A DNA stretch of 64,000 bases from positions 267,634-331,633 of the forward strand of contig NZ_WWCT01000003.1 in NCBI RefSeq assembly GCF_009857605.1, written 5' to 3'. The stretch's first letter is position 1. Every line of letters begins with the position of its first letter. Source of the stretch: Duganella levis (GTDB lineage Bacteria; Pseudomonadota; Gammaproteobacteria; Burkholderiales; Burkholderiaceae_D). This document shows positions 16,912-27,224 of the stretch, piece by piece. The position numbers and the translations under genes were made by a program. The notes beneath the pieces were generated by a model. The model saw only the letters and a program-made list of their open reading frames with translations. It was not told the origin of the DNA and searched no databases.

Positions 16912-19362
16912 TCAGGCCTTGGCCGTCATGCGTTCGAGATCCTGCAACAGCCCGGCCACGTCGCTGGTGGCGGCGGCCTGCGCGGCAGTCGACTCGTGAA
17001 TGCTGGCGATCGATTCCCGCGTGGTCGCCACCGACTTGACGATGCGCGCAAACGCCGCCTCCACCTCGCCCGACAAGCGCGTGCCCTCGTCCACCCGGCT
17101 CACGGTCTGGTTGATCAACTTGGAAATCTCGCGCGCCGCACCGGCCGACTTCTCCGCCAGCTTGCGCACCTCATTGGCCACCACCGAAAAGCCCTTACCA
17201 TGCTCACCCGCGCGCGCCGCCTCAATCGCCGCGTTGAACGCCAGCAGATGCGTCTGCGCGGCGATGTCGCCGATGGCGTCGACAATCTCGTGTACTTCGC
17301 CGGACGAGGTCTGAATCGCCTGATTCGCAGCACGCGCCGAATCGACCAGTTGGCCGCCCTCATGCGCCTCGCTCTGCGTCTGACCGGCCAGACCGCTGGA
17401 ACGCTCGGAACCGCGCGCGATCTCGTTGATGGAATTGGTCAGCCCCGCCAGAAGTTGCGCAATCGCCTGTACCTTCTGCGTGATGGCCTGTTCGCGCAGC
17501 ACCTGATCGGTGATGTCCATGGCGAACTTGACCACCTTGTACGGCTTGCCGTTGAAGTCCAGAATAGGATTGTAGGTCGCCAGAATCCACACCTCCGCGC
17601 CATGGCGCGCGCGGCGGCGGAAGCGGCCCGACTGGTACAGCCCCTGCGCCAGATTGGCCCAGAAGTGACGGTACTCGCTGCTCTGCACCAGCTCCGGTTC
17701 GCAGAACATGCTGTGATGCTGGCCCAGCACATCATCAACCGTGTAGCCCAGCGTGCGCAGGAAATTCTCGTTGGCGGAAATCACTTCGCCGCGCAGGTCG
17801 AACTCGATCACCGCCTGCGAGCGGCCGATGGCGTCCAGCTTGCTCTTGATGTCGGCATGCAGACGCTTCTGCTCGGTCACATCGGTGGCGAACTTGACCA
17901 CCTTGTACGGCTTGCCGTCGGCGTCGAAGATCGGATTGTACGAGGCCAAGATCCAGATATCCTTGCCCTGCTTGGTGCGGCGCAGGAATTCGCCGGCATG
18001 GAACTCGCCACGGCCCAGCCGGTCCCAGAACGTCATGTACTCCGGCGAATGGGCAAACTCCGCATCGCAGAACATGCGGTGGTGCTGGCCTTTGATTTCA
18101 TCCAGCCCATAGCCGATCACGGCCAGGAAGTTTTCATTGGCGGTCAGCACCCGGCCTTGCAAGTCGAACTCGATCACCGCCTGCACCCGGTCCACCGCCG
18201 CATTGCGGCCGGCGGAATCGGCGGCGCGGGTCTTGGCCTCGGTGATATCGGTGGCGAACTTGACCACCTTGACCGGCTGGCCTTCGTCATCGAAGATCGG
18301 GTTGTACGAAGCCTGCACCCAGATCACGCGGCCGTCGCGCGTCAGGCGCTTGAACTCGCCAGCGTGATAACCGCCGCTGGCCAGATGGCGCCAGAAACCG
18401 TGGTACTCGGTCGACTGGCTGAACGCCGGCTCGCACAGCATCGCGTGGCTGCAACCCAGCAGCTCATCGGCGGCATAGCCGAAGGCATCGAGGAAGTTTT
18501 GGTTGGCGTGCAGCACGCGGCCGTCCAGATCGAACTCCACCACTGCCTGCACGCGGTTCAGCGCCGCCACCTTGCCTTCAAACTCCAGGTTGGCGTGGAT
18601 GATGGTGGTGATGTCCGACGCGTATTCGACAATCTTGACCGGCAAGCCATCCGGTCCCAGCACGGCACTGTAGGAACCGCTGATCCAGATGCGGCGGCCA
18701 TCCTTGGTAACGCGGCGGAATTTGCCGACCTGGAAGCCACCGGCGGCCAGTTGCTGCCAGAACTCCGCGTACTCGGGCGACTGCGCATCGTCGCGGTCGC
18801 AGAACAGCCGGTGCGGCTTGCCCAGCACCTCCTCCGGCGCGTAGCCAAAGATGGTGGTGAAATTGTCGTTCACCGACAGCACCGCACCGCTGGTGCTGAA
18901 TTCGGTCACCGCATGCACGCGATGGATCGCCGCCATCTTGCCGTCGTGGTCGGCAGCGCGGGTCTTGCGCACCGTGATATCACGCGCCAGCTGCACCACC
19001 TTGACCACCTTGCCGTCGTCACCGAACACCGGGTTGTACGAACCTTGCAGCCACACTTGGCCGCCACTGCTGGTGAGGCGCTTGTATTCGCCGGCATCCG
19101 ACTCGCCCAACGCCAGTTTGCGCCACAGGTCGCCATAGGCTTCCGAGGCGATGAACTGCTGGCAGCAGAAGATGCGATGGTCGCGGCCGCTGATCTGATC
19201 GCGCGTATAGCCCATCAGGTCGAGGAAGTTCTGGTTGGCGTCCAGCACGCGGCCGTCGGGATCGTACTCGACCACGCCCTGAGTGCGGTTGATGGCGTCG
19301 AACACGGTGACAGCGCGCTGCATGGCAAGCGCGGGCGCCACGGCGGTGGAAAGATCGGTCAT
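16912..19362 (-). CDS. Soluble chemoreceptor (MCP) with five tandem PAS-PAC domains
   Basis: An 816-residue methyl-accepting chemotaxis protein without membrane segments or HAMP domain. Five PAS-PAC units of about 122 residues follow each other from residue 14 to about 620. Each has the pattern R-x-x-A-V-x-E-F-D-x-x-G-x-V, then A-N-x-N-F-L, G-Y and H-x-x-(F/L)-C, and ends in a PAC segment (W-I-x-(A/G)-S-Y-N-P). The conserved Cys after the His may be relevant to heme or redox sensing. The C-terminal signalling domain carries the receptor hairpin tip ([40 protein letters not shown]). Such proteins sense intracellular signals, often oxygen or redox state. It is followed directly by the triple CheW gene. 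Confidence 0.92.
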   Translation of the reverse strand: MTDLSTAVAPALAMQRAVTVFDAINRTQGVVEYDPDGRVLDANQNFLDLMGYTRDQISGRDHRIFCCQQFIASEAYGDLWRKLALGESDAGEYKRLTSSGGQVWLQGSYNPVFGDDGKVVKVVQLARDITVRKTRAADHDGKMAAIHRVHAVTEFSTSGAVLSVNDNFTTIFGYAPEEVLGKPHRLFCDRDDAQSPEYAEFWQQLAAGGFQVGKFRRVTKDGRRIWISGSYSAVLGPDGLPVKIVEYASDITTIIHANLEFEGKVAALNRVQAVVEFDLDGRVLHANQNFLDAFGYAADELLGCSHAMLCEPAFSQSTEYHGFWRHLASGGYHAGEFKRLTRDGRVIWVQASYNPIFDDEGQPVKVVKFATDITEAKTRAADSAGRNAAVDRVQAVIEFDLQGRVLTANENFLAVIGYGLDEIKGQHHRMFCDAEFAHSPEYMTFWDRLGRGEFHAGEFLRRTKQGKDIWILASYNPIFDADGKPYKVVKFATDVTEQKRLHADIKSKLDAIGRSQAVIEFDLRGEVISANENFLRTLGYTVDDVLGQHHSMFCEPELVQSSEYRHFWANLAQGLYQSGRFRRRARHGAEVWILATYNPILDFNGKPYKVVKFAMDITDQVLREQAITQKVQAIAQLLAGLTNSINEIARGSERSSGLAGQTQSEAHEGGQLVDSARAANQAIQTSSGEVHEIVDAIGDIAAQTHLLAFNAAIEAARAGEHGKGFSVVANEVRKLAEKSAGAAREISKLINQTVSRVDEGTRLSGEVEAAFARIVKSVATTRESIASIHESTAAQAAATSDVAGLLQDLERMTAKA

Positions 19363-19614
19363 GTTGGTTTCCTGGTCTGAGCCCCGGTAGCGGCGCGCAT
19401 CGAGAGGCGCAGCGACGGATGGTGAACCGGAGCGAGGGCGCGTAGTGGCGCTCGACTAGGCCGGAGGACGGGCACTGGGACCAGCGGCGGAGAGGGTTTT
19501 ACTGTAGCACTAGGATTGCCGAGCGGCAAGAAAAATCTGGCGGTTTTACACCGCTTGAGTCTGCGCGCCACAGTTGATAGGAAAAGGGAAATCTGGTGTA
19601 ATTAACATCACAGT

Positions 19615-19691
19615 CGGGGCGTAGCTTAGTCCGGTAAAGCGCTACGTTCGGGACGTAGAGACCGGAGGTTCGAATCCTCTCGCCCCGACCA
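19615..19691 (+). tRNA. tRNA-Pro (anticodon CGG)
   Basis: A 77-nt cloverleaf with 7-bp acceptor stem (CGGGGCG pairing with CGCCCCG), D-arm, anticodon stem CTACG/CGTAG with loop TTCGGGA (anticodon CGG at 19649-19651, decoding CCG proline codons), T-arm with loop TTCGAAT, and an encoded ACCA 3' end. It stands alone between the chemoreceptor and a methyltransferase gene. No integrase or duplicated 3' end was noticed downstream. Confidence 0.96.
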
Positions 19692-19769
19692 CAACCAGGC
19701 AAAACCAGCGCTGCCGCCCAACGTTATGGCACAGCCCAGCCAGCACATACCTGCAAAAGACAGTCATTC

Positions 19770-20378
19770 ATGGAAGACGCATCTAAAGGGTGGGAGGCAC
19801 TTGCCGAGGAGTTCGCCACAGCCCGCTCCACCATTGGTAGCCAGGTCGTACGCCAATGGACGCAGGGTCTGCGGCCACACAGCGAGGTCGTGGATATTGG
19901 CTGCGGTTCGGGCCTGCCCATTTCTCAAATACTGGTGAACGCCGGCTTCAACGTCTTCGGAATTGATGCATCGCCCACCCTGTTATCGATGTTCCGCCAC
20001 CGGTTTCCCGCAGCGCCTGCTGCTTGCGAGACGGTGCAGACGACCACTTTTTTCGGCCAACAGTTTGACGGTGCCATTGCCATCGGACTCCTCTTTCTGC
20101 TGTCAGAAGATGACCAGCGGACGATGATCGACAAGGTTGGACAAGCGCTGCGGCCGGGTGGCCGCTTCCTGTTCAGCGCCCCACGTGTCCAATGCGCCTG
20201 GCGGGACCTTCAGACTGGCCAGCCGTCCTTGTCGCTGGGCGAGGCGGAATACCAGCTGCAGTTGCGACGTGCTGGTATGCTTCTCAAAAATATTTATGTC
20301 GACGAGGGCGGCAACCACTACTTTGACGCGGTAGTCGACGCGTCCAATGCAATTCCCACCAGCTCACGATTGCCCTGA
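19770..20378 (+). CDS. Class I SAM-dependent methyltransferase
   Basis: A 202-residue protein with a complete AdoMet-binding fold. Motif I is VVDIGCGSGLPISQIL, the acidic strand-2 residue is in FGIDASPTLLSMF, and motif post-IV appears as QALRPGGRFLFSAP. It belongs to the small-molecule methyltransferase type (UbiE/Tam-like core). The substrate is unknown. Its stop overlaps the next gene by one base (TGATG), so the AraC-family regulator downstream is translationally linked. Confidence 0.82.
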   Translation: MEDASKGWEALAEEFATARSTIGSQVVRQWTQGLRPHSEVVDIGCGSGLPISQILVNAGFNVFGIDASPTLLSMFRHRFPAAPAACETVQTTTFFGQQFDGAIAIGLLFLLSEDDQRTMIDKVGQALRPGGRFLFSAPRVQCAWRDLQTGQPSLSLGEAEYQLQLRRAGMLLKNIYVDEGGNHYFDAVVDASNAIPTSSRLP

Positions 20379-21487
20379 TGATACGCTTCGGTCCAATGAG
20401 CATTGTCCTGCTATGTGGCGTCTTGTACGGCGTCATGCGTGCTGCCATGCTGATATTTACGCCGGCGAACCACCTCGCCAATCGCCTGCTGGCGGCGCTC
20501 ATCGCCGTGTTGGCTTTATATACCGCGCCGTACATCATTGGTTTCGCCGGCTACTACGATGCCTATCCGTGGCTGTCATTCGCCCCATACAATCTTAGCC
20601 TGGCGGTCGGTCCGCTGGTGTATTTATACTGCAGCGCAATGGCCGGCGTCCCCCTAACAGGCCAGCGCCGCCGGCCTCTCCATTTGCTGCCGGCACTGTT
20701 ACAGCTGCTGTACTACAGCTACCTGTTCGTCCAGCCGCTTGCCTTCAAAAACAACTGGGACACAGACGTGCATCGGCCCTACGTGGAGCCGGTTGAAACG
20801 CTGGGGCTGATGGCTTCATTAGTGGCCTATTCGATACTGGCCTGGCGGCAGTATCGTCAATCCGACGCCATGCCCAAAGAGTGGGCACGTAACATGCTGG
20901 TCGCCGTGGGGCTGACGGTGACGTTCTGGCTCGCCCTGACGGCGGCCGAATGGGCGTGGTCGGGCCTCAGCTATTTCCAGCGCTTCCCGTTTTACCTATG
21001 GCTGGCAATACTCATCTCTTACCTCGGCACCGAGGGGTATCGGCACGGCGCGGTTGCTTTTCCTGTCCCGGCGCCGGCCGCGATTGTTCCCGCCACGCCA
21101 GTCCCGACCGCCACTGAAACCGGCAACCTGGCTGAATTGGGTGCGCGCTGGCGCGCCACCATCACCGCCGAACGCTGGTGGCGTGATCCCGAGCTGACGC
21201 TGGCGACCCTGGCGCGCCGCCTGGGCACCAACACCACCACCCTGTCACGCGCGCTCAACGACGGCCTGGGCATCAGCTTCACCGAGCTCATCAACCGCAT
21301 GCGGGTGGAGGCGGTAATCGTCGCGCTAAGCCAGCACCAAGACCAACCGGTACTCGACCTCGCGATGGCGGAAGGCTTCAATTCCAAAGCGAGCTTTAAC
21401 CGCGCATTTAAACTCTACACGGGCAGCACGCCGACCGAATACCGCCGCCAAGGCTCGCTGGAGACGCAGGTCTCAACTTCCGGGTAG
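20378..21487 (+). CDS. AraC-family regulator with N-terminal membrane domain
   Basis: A 369-residue protein. Residues 1-220 contain about seven hydrophobic helices (SIVLLCGVLYGVMRAAMLIF, LAALIAVLALYTAPYIIGFA, LLPALLQLLYYSYLFV and others). Residues about 265-360 form an AraC-type double helix-turn-helix (LTLATLARRLGTNTTTLSRA, then VLDLAMAEGFNSKASFNRAF, KLYTGSTPTEYRR). Membrane-bound AraC regulators of this design sense an external or lipid-associated signal. The first ATG overlaps the methyltransferase stop. A second ATG at 20396 is possible. The S41 peptidase gene follows after about 100 bp and could be a target. Confidence 0.85.
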   Translation: MIRFGPMSIVLLCGVLYGVMRAAMLIFTPANHLANRLLAALIAVLALYTAPYIIGFAGYYDAYPWLSFAPYNLSLAVGPLVYLYCSAMAGVPLTGQRRRPLHLLPALLQLLYYSYLFVQPLAFKNNWDTDVHRPYVEPVETLGLMASLVAYSILAWRQYRQSDAMPKEWARNMLVAVGLTVTFWLALTAAEWAWSGLSYFQRFPFYLWLAILISYLGTEGYRHGAVAFPVPAPAAIVPATPVPTATETGNLAELGARWRATITAERWWRDPELTLATLARRLGTNTTTLSRALNDGLGISFTELINRMRVEAVIVALSQHQDQPVLDLAMAEGFNSKASFNRAFKLYTGSTPTEYRRQGSLETQVSTSG

Positions 21488-21587
21488 TCTCAGATCCCAT
21501 ATTTCATCGACCGCAGGCGATTTTGCGACGCGTCGGACGTAGCGCATGGCTAGAGTAGGACACTCTGTTCACTTCACAAAGTCACCT

Positions 21588-23051
21588 ATGTCCACTCCGT
21601 ATTTCCAAAGTTTGCTCGGCTTGATGCTGCTGCTGATAAGCCTGTGCGCCAGCGCCGCCGATACGCTGTCTGCCGACCAGGCCAGGCGCGACGCGACCAT
21701 CCTCGCCACCACCTTGCGGGCGCTGCATCCGGCACTGGACAAATACCGCAGCCAGGCCGAGGTCGACGCATCGTTTGCGCGCTTCCAGACGCGTGCCGGC
21801 GCCGCGCGCAACGCCGCCGCCATGTATCTGGCGGCGACCGAACTGGCGGCCTCGGTGCGCTGCGGCCATACCTGGACCAACGTCCTCAACCAGCAAGGCG
21901 CCATTCAACAGCGTCTGCAGGAAGCGGCGGACAAGTTACCGCTGACCATGCGCCTGGTCGACGGTCGCTGGCTGGTTATCGGCAGCGCCGTCGCGGGCAT
22001 TGCTGCCGGCGACGAGCTGTTGACCGTTGATGGCCACAGCAGCGCCGATGTGGTAGCGCTGATGTGGCCCTATCTGCGTGCCGATGGCAGCAGCGACGGC
22101 AAGCGTTTGCGCCAGCTAAGCCACGACCGGCCCGATTACAGCATGATGGATATCGTCTGGCCGCTGCTGTCGCCGCCGGTGGACGGCGTCTACCGGCTGA
22201 CGGTCAGGACCGGCGCTGGCGCAACGCGCGCCATCGACGCCGCTGCCACCACGCTGCGCGCGCGTGCCGCAGCTCTGCAGGCACAGGGCATCCAGCCGCC
22301 GGATGAAAAGTGGCAATTGCGGATTGACGGCGACCTCGGCGTCATGACGCTGCCGACCTTTGCGCTGTATCGCAGCACCTTCGACTGGCGCCAGTTTTTT
22401 GCCGACAGCTTCGCCGAACTGCGACAGCGGCAAGTCAGCCGGCTGGTCATCGACATCCGCAACAACGAGGGCGGAGACGGCAGCATCGGCCTGGAACTGT
22501 TGACCTGGCTGGTCAAGTCGCCGATCACCGACGTCTCGGACCAGTCGGTGACGATGTACGAGCGCGTGCCGTACCAGCTAGCGCGTTATCTGGATACCTG
22601 GGACTTCGGCTTTTTCGACCGCACCGGGCAGGTCGATCAAATTACCGAGGGACCGCAGGCCGGCCGATGGCGTGTTCGTGCCAAGTCTCAACAAGCGCAC
22701 ACGGTCACGCCCCGCCCCAACCGCTACACCGGCAAGGTCTGGCTGTTGATCGGACCGGAAAACAGTTCGGCGACATTTTCGCTGGCGCAACTTGCCAAGC
22801 GCTCTGGCGCCGCGACACTGGTCGGCCAGCCGACCGGCGGCAACCTGCGTGGCCTGAACGGCGGACAACTGGCCTGGGTCACGCTTCCCAACTCCGGCGT
22901 CGCGGTCGACATTCCGCTACTGGCCGCCAGTTATAGCGCCGATACGCCGGACGCCGGCATCACGCCCGATATCCTGGTACAGCGGAGTTTTGCGCGCCAG
23001 GCAGCGGGCCGGGATGAAGAAATGGATGCCGTGCGCCAACGTGCCAGGTAG
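21588..23051 (+). CDS. S41-family peptidase, exported
   Basis: A 487-residue protein with an N-terminal signal peptide (LLGLMLLLISLCASAADT) starting at ATG 21588. The open frame begins earlier, at 21546, but that extension spoils the signal sequence. The C-terminal half has tail-specific-protease features: VIDIRNNEGGDG, LLIGPENSSATFSLAQLAKR with the likely nucleophile Ser, and LVGQPTGGNLRGLNGGQ. A central region around residues 130-190 could be a degenerate PDZ-like segment (GSAVAGIAAGDELLTVDGHS). It probably acts in the periplasm. It resembles the S41 proteins often found as secreted hypothetical peptidases rather than Prc itself. Confidence 0.82.
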   Translation: MSTPYFQSLLGLMLLLISLCASAADTLSADQARRDATILATTLRALHPALDKYRSQAEVDASFARFQTRAGAARNAAAMYLAATELAASVRCGHTWTNVLNQQGAIQQRLQEAADKLPLTMRLVDGRWLVIGSAVAGIAAGDELLTVDGHSSADVVALMWPYLRADGSSDGKRLRQLSHDRPDYSMMDIVWPLLSPPVDGVYRLTVRTGAGATRAIDAAATTLRARAAALQAQGIQPPDEKWQLRIDGDLGVMTLPTFALYRSTFDWRQFFADSFAELRQRQVSRLVIDIRNNEGGDGSIGLELLTWLVKSPITDVSDQSVTMYERVPYQLARYLDTWDFGFFDRTGQVDQITEGPQAGRWRVRAKSQQAHTVTPRPNRYTGKVWLLIGPENSSATFSLAQLAKRSGAATLVGQPTGGNLRGLNGGQLAWVTLPNSGVAVDIPLLAASYSADTPDAGITPDILVQRSFARQAAGRDEEMDAVRQRAR

Positions 23052-23168
23052 TCTCGCTTGCATGGTCGGCGCCGCGCGCCAAGGTTTCCCCCGGCGCGCA
23101 GCCGGTATGAGAAAATGCGCCATGGAAAAACCACACAGCCTGGCGGCGGCACAGGGAAAGTAAACGCT

Positions 23169-24062
23169 ATGGCCCGCGACAACATCAACGATATTCTGGT
23201 CTTCCTGGCCGTCGCCAGGGAACGCAGCTTCACGCGTGCCGCCGCCAAGATGGGCATGACGCAATCGGCCCTGAGCCACATCATCCGCTCGCTGGAAAGC
23301 CGCATGGGCGTGCGCCTGCTGACCCGCACCACCCGCAGCGTGTCGCCCACCGAAGCCGGCGAACGCCTGCTGCTGAATGTCGCGCCACGACTGGAGGAAA
23401 TCGAGGCCGAGATTGCGGCCATCAGCGATCTCGGCGACAAGCCGGCCGGCACCGTCCGCATCACCGCCATCGATCACACGGTCGACACGGTGCTATGGCC
23501 GCGCATCGCGCCGCTGCTGCACGAATATCCCGACCTGCATGTCGAGTTCAGTTCCGACTACCGGCTGGTGGATATCGCCGCTGAACGCTACGACATCGGC
23601 GTGCGCCACGGCGACCAGGTCGACAAGGACATGATCGCCGTGCGTCTGACCGAGGATATGCCGATGATGATCGTCGGCTCGCCCGCCTATTTCGCCACGC
23701 GCGCCAAACCGACGTCGCTGCAAGAACTGCTGCGCCATAACTGCATCGCCTTGCGCTTCTCCGGTAGTGGCGGCGTGTATGCGTGGGAGTTGCTGGACCA
23801 GGGACGGCCCATCGAGGCGCGCGTGCGCGGGCAAACGCTGTTCACCAGCATTTACCCGATGTGCGATGCCGCGCTTGCCGGCTGCGGGCTGGCGTTTTTA
23901 TCCGAGACCATGGTGGGAGAGCATGTGCGCGCAGGCCGGCTGGTGAGTGTGATGCCGGACTGGTGTCCGACCTTCCCCGGCCTGCACGCGTACTACCCGA
24001 GCCGGCGCAACACGTCGCGCGCGCTGGCCCTGGTAGTGGATGCGATTCGCCTGAAGACTTAA
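23169..24062 (+). CDS. LysR-family regulator, paralogue of the gene at 30516
   Basis: A 297-residue LysR regulator with a standard winged helix (FLAVARERSFTRAAAKMGMT, QSALSHIIRSLESRMGVRLL) and substrate domain. ATG 23169 gives the normal N-terminus. The frame continues upstream to 23058 without family sequence. The DNA-binding half is strikingly similar to that of the LysR gene at 30516 (shared RERSFTRAAA, LLTRTTR-VSPTE and GERLL), so the two are likely duplicates that may recognise similar operators. Its 3' end overlaps the PaoC-like gene by three bases in convergent orientation. Confidence 0.9.
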   Translation: MARDNINDILVFLAVARERSFTRAAAKMGMTQSALSHIIRSLESRMGVRLLTRTTRSVSPTEAGERLLLNVAPRLEEIEAEIAAISDLGDKPAGTVRITAIDHTVDTVLWPRIAPLLHEYPDLHVEFSSDYRLVDIAAERYDIGVRHGDQVDKDMIAVRLTEDMPMMIVGSPAYFATRAKPTSLQELLRHNCIALRFSGSGGVYAWELLDQGRPIEARVRGQTLFTSIYPMCDAALAGCGLAFLSETMVGEHVRAGRLVSVMPDWCPTFPGLHAYYPSRRNTSRALALVVDAIRLKT

Positions 24063-26260
24063 GCGACCGCCGGCAGCTTGTCCAACATCTTGTCCAGCGT
24101 GATCGGATAGTCGCGCACGCGCACGCCGGTGGCGTTGTAAACCGCATTCGCCACAGCGGCGCCAACGCCGCACAAGCCCAGCTCGCCCACGCCCTTGGCC
24201 TTCATCGGCGACGACATTGGATCGGTCTCGTCCAGGAAAATCACGTCCTGATGCGGGATGTCGGCATGCACCGGCACCTCGTAGCCGGCCAGGTCGTGGT
24301 TGACGAAGTAGCCCAGTTTCTTATCCACCGCGAGTTCCTCCATCAACGCCCCGCCAACGCCCATGGTCATGGCGCCGATCACTTGGCTGCGCGCGGTCTT
24401 CGGATTGAGGATGCGGCCCGCCGCGCACACGGCCAGCATGCGCCGCACCCGCACCTCGCCGGTGGCGACGTCCACGCCCACTTCGACAAAGTGCGCGCCG
24501 AAGGTGGATTGCTGGTAGCGTTTATCCAGGTCGCCGTACTCCATCGTATCCTCGGCCGTGATGACGCCGTTGGCCGCGACCTGCAACAGGTCGACCGGCT
24601 TGCCGCCAGCACGCACGGCGCTGTCGGTAAACTCGGCGGCGGCAGCATCCAGGCCGGCCGCGCGCGCGATCTGTTCACGCAGCTTGACGCAGGCCGCATA
24701 CACGCCGGCGGTGGAACTGTTGGCGCCCCACTGCCCACCGGAACCCGACGACGCTGGATAAGCCGAATCCCCCAGCCGCACCGTGATGCGCTCCAGCGGC
24801 AAGCCCAGCATCTCAGCCGCAGTCTGCGCGATGATGGTGTAGCTGCCGGTGCCGATATCGGTCATGTCGGTTTCCACCGTGACCGTGCCATCGCGCTCCA
24901 GCCGCACGCGGGCGCCGGATTTCATGACGATGTTGTTGCGGAAGGCCACCGCCACGCCCATGCCGACCAGCCAGCGGCCATCGCGCGTCTTGCCCGGCTC
25001 GACCTGGCGGTGCTGCCAGCCGAAACGTTCAGCGCCCTGGCGCAAACACTGCACCAGCCGGCGTTGCGAAAACTTGCGTTCGCGGTGTTCCGGATCGACC
25101 GTGGTGTCGTTGATGATGCGGAACGTGACCGGATCGATCTTCAGCTTTTCCGCCATTTCATCCATGGCTACTTCCAGCGCCATCAGGCCGGGCGCCTCGC
25201 CGGGTGCGCGCATCGCGTTACCTTCCGGCAGATCGAGCGTGGCCAGCCGCATGCGCGTCAGCCGGTTCGGCGCCGCATACATCAGGCGGGTCTGGCTGAC
25301 CGCCGTTTCCGGCGACCCGCCAGGCAAATTGCCGGACCAGCTTTCGTGGGCGATGGCCGAGATCCGCCCTTCGCGCGTGGCGCCGATGCGGATGCGCTGT
25401 ACCGTCGCCGGACGATGCGTGGTGTTATTGATCGTCAAGGCGCGCTGCAAGGTGACCTTGACCGGACGTCCGGCGGCTTTCGCGCCCAGCGCCGCCATTA
25501 CCGCCTCGGCGCGCAGGAACAGCTTGCCGCCGAAGCCGCCGCCGATGTACGGCGAAATCAGCCGCACCTTGTCGGCCGGGATACCCAGCGTCTTGGCCAG
25601 GTCGGCCTTGCCCCAGTTAATCATCTGGTTCGAGGTCCACAGGGTCAGCTGGTCGCCATTCCAGGCGGCGATGGACGCATGCGGCTCCATCATGGCGTGC
25701 GACTGGTCGGGCGTGGTGTAGCTGGCGTCCAGCTTGACCGGCGCGCTGGCATAGCCGCCTTCGAAGTCGCCGACGCGGTCTTCCGGCTTGGCTTCCGACT
25801 TGGGCGGCACGGCGCTAGCCATGGCGTCGCGCAGATCGAAGGCGCCCGGTTGCCTGGCGTAGTCCACCTTGACCAGCGCGGCGGCGGCGCGCGCCTGCTC
25901 GAAGGTCTCGGCCACCACCACGGCAATCGCCTGGTGATAATGCTGGACCTCCGGGCCGCCCAGCAGCATCGCCGTATTGAAGTTGCCCTTTCCTATCGGT
26001 CCAGCATTTTCGTAGGTGACCACGGCCAGCACGCCCGCCGCGCGGCGCGCAGCGGTGGTGTCGATGGCGTTGATGCGGCCCTTGGCGATGGCGGCGCCGA
26101 CCACATAGCCATAGGCGGCGTGCGGTGCGGCTTGATTCTGTTCATAGGCATAAGTCGCCGAGCCGGTGGTTTTCAGGCGTCCGTCAATACGGTCGACCGG
26201 CTGCCCAACAACTTTCAACTGGTCGATGGGATTGGTGGTGGCTGGTGTCGTAAATTTCAT
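24059..26260 (-). CDS. paoC: Molybdenum-binding subunit of a periplasmic aldehyde oxidoreductase (PaoC-like)
   Basis: A 733-residue large subunit of the xanthine dehydrogenase family binding the molybdopterin cofactor. Visible features are the N-terminal VVGQPVDRIDGRLKTTGSAT, PYIGGGFGGKLFLRAEAVMA, MRAPGEAPGLMALEVAMDEM, DMTDIGTGSYTIIAQTAAEM and, near the C-terminus, KGVGELGLCGVGAAVANAVY, which holds the catalytic glutamate. Its partners are the FAD subunit (stop 26265) and the 2Fe-2S subunit just upstream, in the same order as E. coli paoABC. That enzyme oxidises aromatic and other aldehydes in the periplasm. ATG 26260 was chosen. An earlier ATG at 26278 overlaps the FAD gene. Confidence 0.9.
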   Translation of the reverse strand: MKFTTPATTNPIDQLKVVGQPVDRIDGRLKTTGSATYAYEQNQAAPHAAYGYVVGAAIAKGRINAIDTTAARRAAGVLAVVTYENAGPIGKGNFNTAMLLGGPEVQHYHQAIAVVVAETFEQARAAAALVKVDYARQPGAFDLRDAMASAVPPKSEAKPEDRVGDFEGGYASAPVKLDASYTTPDQSHAMMEPHASIAAWNGDQLTLWTSNQMINWGKADLAKTLGIPADKVRLISPYIGGGFGGKLFLRAEAVMAALGAKAAGRPVKVTLQRALTINNTTHRPATVQRIRIGATREGRISAIAHESWSGNLPGGSPETAVSQTRLMYAAPNRLTRMRLATLDLPEGNAMRAPGEAPGLMALEVAMDEMAEKLKIDPVTFRIINDTTVDPEHRERKFSQRRLVQCLRQGAERFGWQHRQVEPGKTRDGRWLVGMGVAVAFRNNIVMKSGARVRLERDGTVTVETDMTDIGTGSYTIIAQTAAEMLGLPLERITVRLGDSAYPASSGSGGQWGANSSTAGVYAACVKLREQIARAAGLDAAAAEFTDSAVRAGGKPVDLLQVAANGVITAEDTMEYGDLDKRYQQSTFGAHFVEVGVDVATGEVRVRRMLAVCAAGRILNPKTARSQVIGAMTMGVGGALMEELAVDKKLGYFVNHDLAGYEVPVHADIPHQDVIFLDETDPMSSPMKAKGVGELGLCGVGAAVANAVYNATGVRVRDYPITLDKMLDKLPAVA

Positions 26261-26264
26261 ATGC

Positions 26265-27224
26265 TCATGCCTTTCCATTGCTGCGTGCTTCAGCCAGGAT
26301 GGCGTCCAGCGTGCGTTCGACCAGCGTCACCTTGAACGCGTTTTCGTCGGTGGTGCGGGCGCCGGCCAGCAGCACCTCGGCGACGGCCTTGCCGCCACGT
26401 GGCAGCGCCTGCTCCGCCGCCGGCACGCGCCATGGGCGCGGGGCCACGCCGCCAACAGCGACGCGGCCACTGCCGTCCGGGTGGACGATGGCCGCCACCG
26501 AAACCAGCGCAAACGCATACGAAGCACGGTCACGCACCTTGCGGTAATAGTGCTTGCCACCCTGCGGCTTGGGCAGCGTCACGGCGGTGATCAGTTCGCC
26601 CGCCTGCAAGGTGTTCTCCAGATGCGGCGTCGCGCCCGGCAGGCGGTAGAAATCGGCAATCGGGATCACGCGCGTGGCGCCATCGGCGCGCACGGTTTCA
26701 ATGCTGGCGTCCAGCAGTTGCATGGCGACCGCCATGTCGCTCGGGTGGGTGGCGATGCAGGCATCGCTGGCGCCGATAATCGCATGGCTGCGCGTAAAGC
26801 CACCGATGGCCGAACAGCCGCTGCCCGGCACGCGCTTGTTGCAGGCTTGATTGGTGTCGTAGAAATACGGGCAGCGCGTGCGCTGCAACAGATTGCCCGC
26901 CGTGGTGGCCTTGTTCCGCAATTGCATCGAAGCGCCGGCCAGCAGCGCGCGCGACAGCACGCCGTAGTCGCGGCGCACGCGCTGGTCGGCCGCCAGGTCG
27001 GTGTTGCGCACCAGTGCGCCGATACGCAGGCCGCCTTCCGGCGTGGCGTCGATCTGGTTCAAGCCCAGGCCGTTGACGTCGATCAGATGCGTCGGCGTCT
27101 CGATCTCCAGCTTCATCAGGTCCAGCAGATTGGTGCCGCCGGCGATGAACCGCGCGCCGTCCTTGGTGGCGGCAGCGGCGGCTTCGGCTACCGTGGCGGC
27201 GCGTTGGTAGGTGAAGGCTCTCAT
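26265..27224 (-). CDS. paoB: FAD-binding subunit of the aldehyde oxidoreductase (PaoB-like)
   Basis: A 319-residue CO-dehydrogenase/xanthine-dehydrogenase type FAD subunit. The N-terminal FAD motif is [14 protein letters not shown], followed by [14 protein letters not shown]. The stretch [20 protein letters not shown] then GCSAIGG contains the cysteines that in PaoB carry an extra 4Fe-4S cluster, supporting the PaoB rather than the generic CoxM assignment. ATG 27224 overlaps the stop of the 2Fe-2S gene (ATGA). The longer upstream frame is the 2Fe-2S gene read in another frame. Confidence 0.9.
   Translation of the reverse strand: MRAFTYQRAATVAEAAAAATKDGARFIAGGTNLLDLMKLEIETPTHLIDVNGLGLNQIDATPEGGLRIGALVRNTDLAADQRVRRDYGVLSRALLAGASMQLRNKATTAGNLLQRTRCPYFYDTNQACNKRVPGSGCSAIGGFTRSHAIIGASDACIATHPSDMAVAMQLLDASIETVRADGATRVIPIADFYRLPGATPHLENTLQAGELITAVTLPKPQGGKHYYRKVRDRASYAFALVSVAAIVHPDGSGRVAVGGVAPRPWRVPAAEQALPRGGKAVAEVLLAGARTTDENAFKVTLVERTLDAILAEARSNGKA

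Noticed and set aside
17000..19300. Five-fold repeat looked like a possible assembly duplication
   Set aside because: The copies differ at many positions, as in naturally diverged PAS modules, and boundaries match domain boundaries.
16792..19380. An 862-codon open frame on the + strand
   Set aside because: Antisense shadow of the five-PAS chemoreceptor and the end of the CheW gene. The repeats in it only mirror the PAS repeats.
19615..19691. tRNA-Pro as an integration site for a mobile element
   Set aside because: No integrase, no repeated tRNA 3' end and no composition change were seen in the following genes.
23783..26335. An 850-codon open frame on the + strand
   Set aside because: Antisense shadow of the PaoC-like gene. 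No motif or signal sequence.
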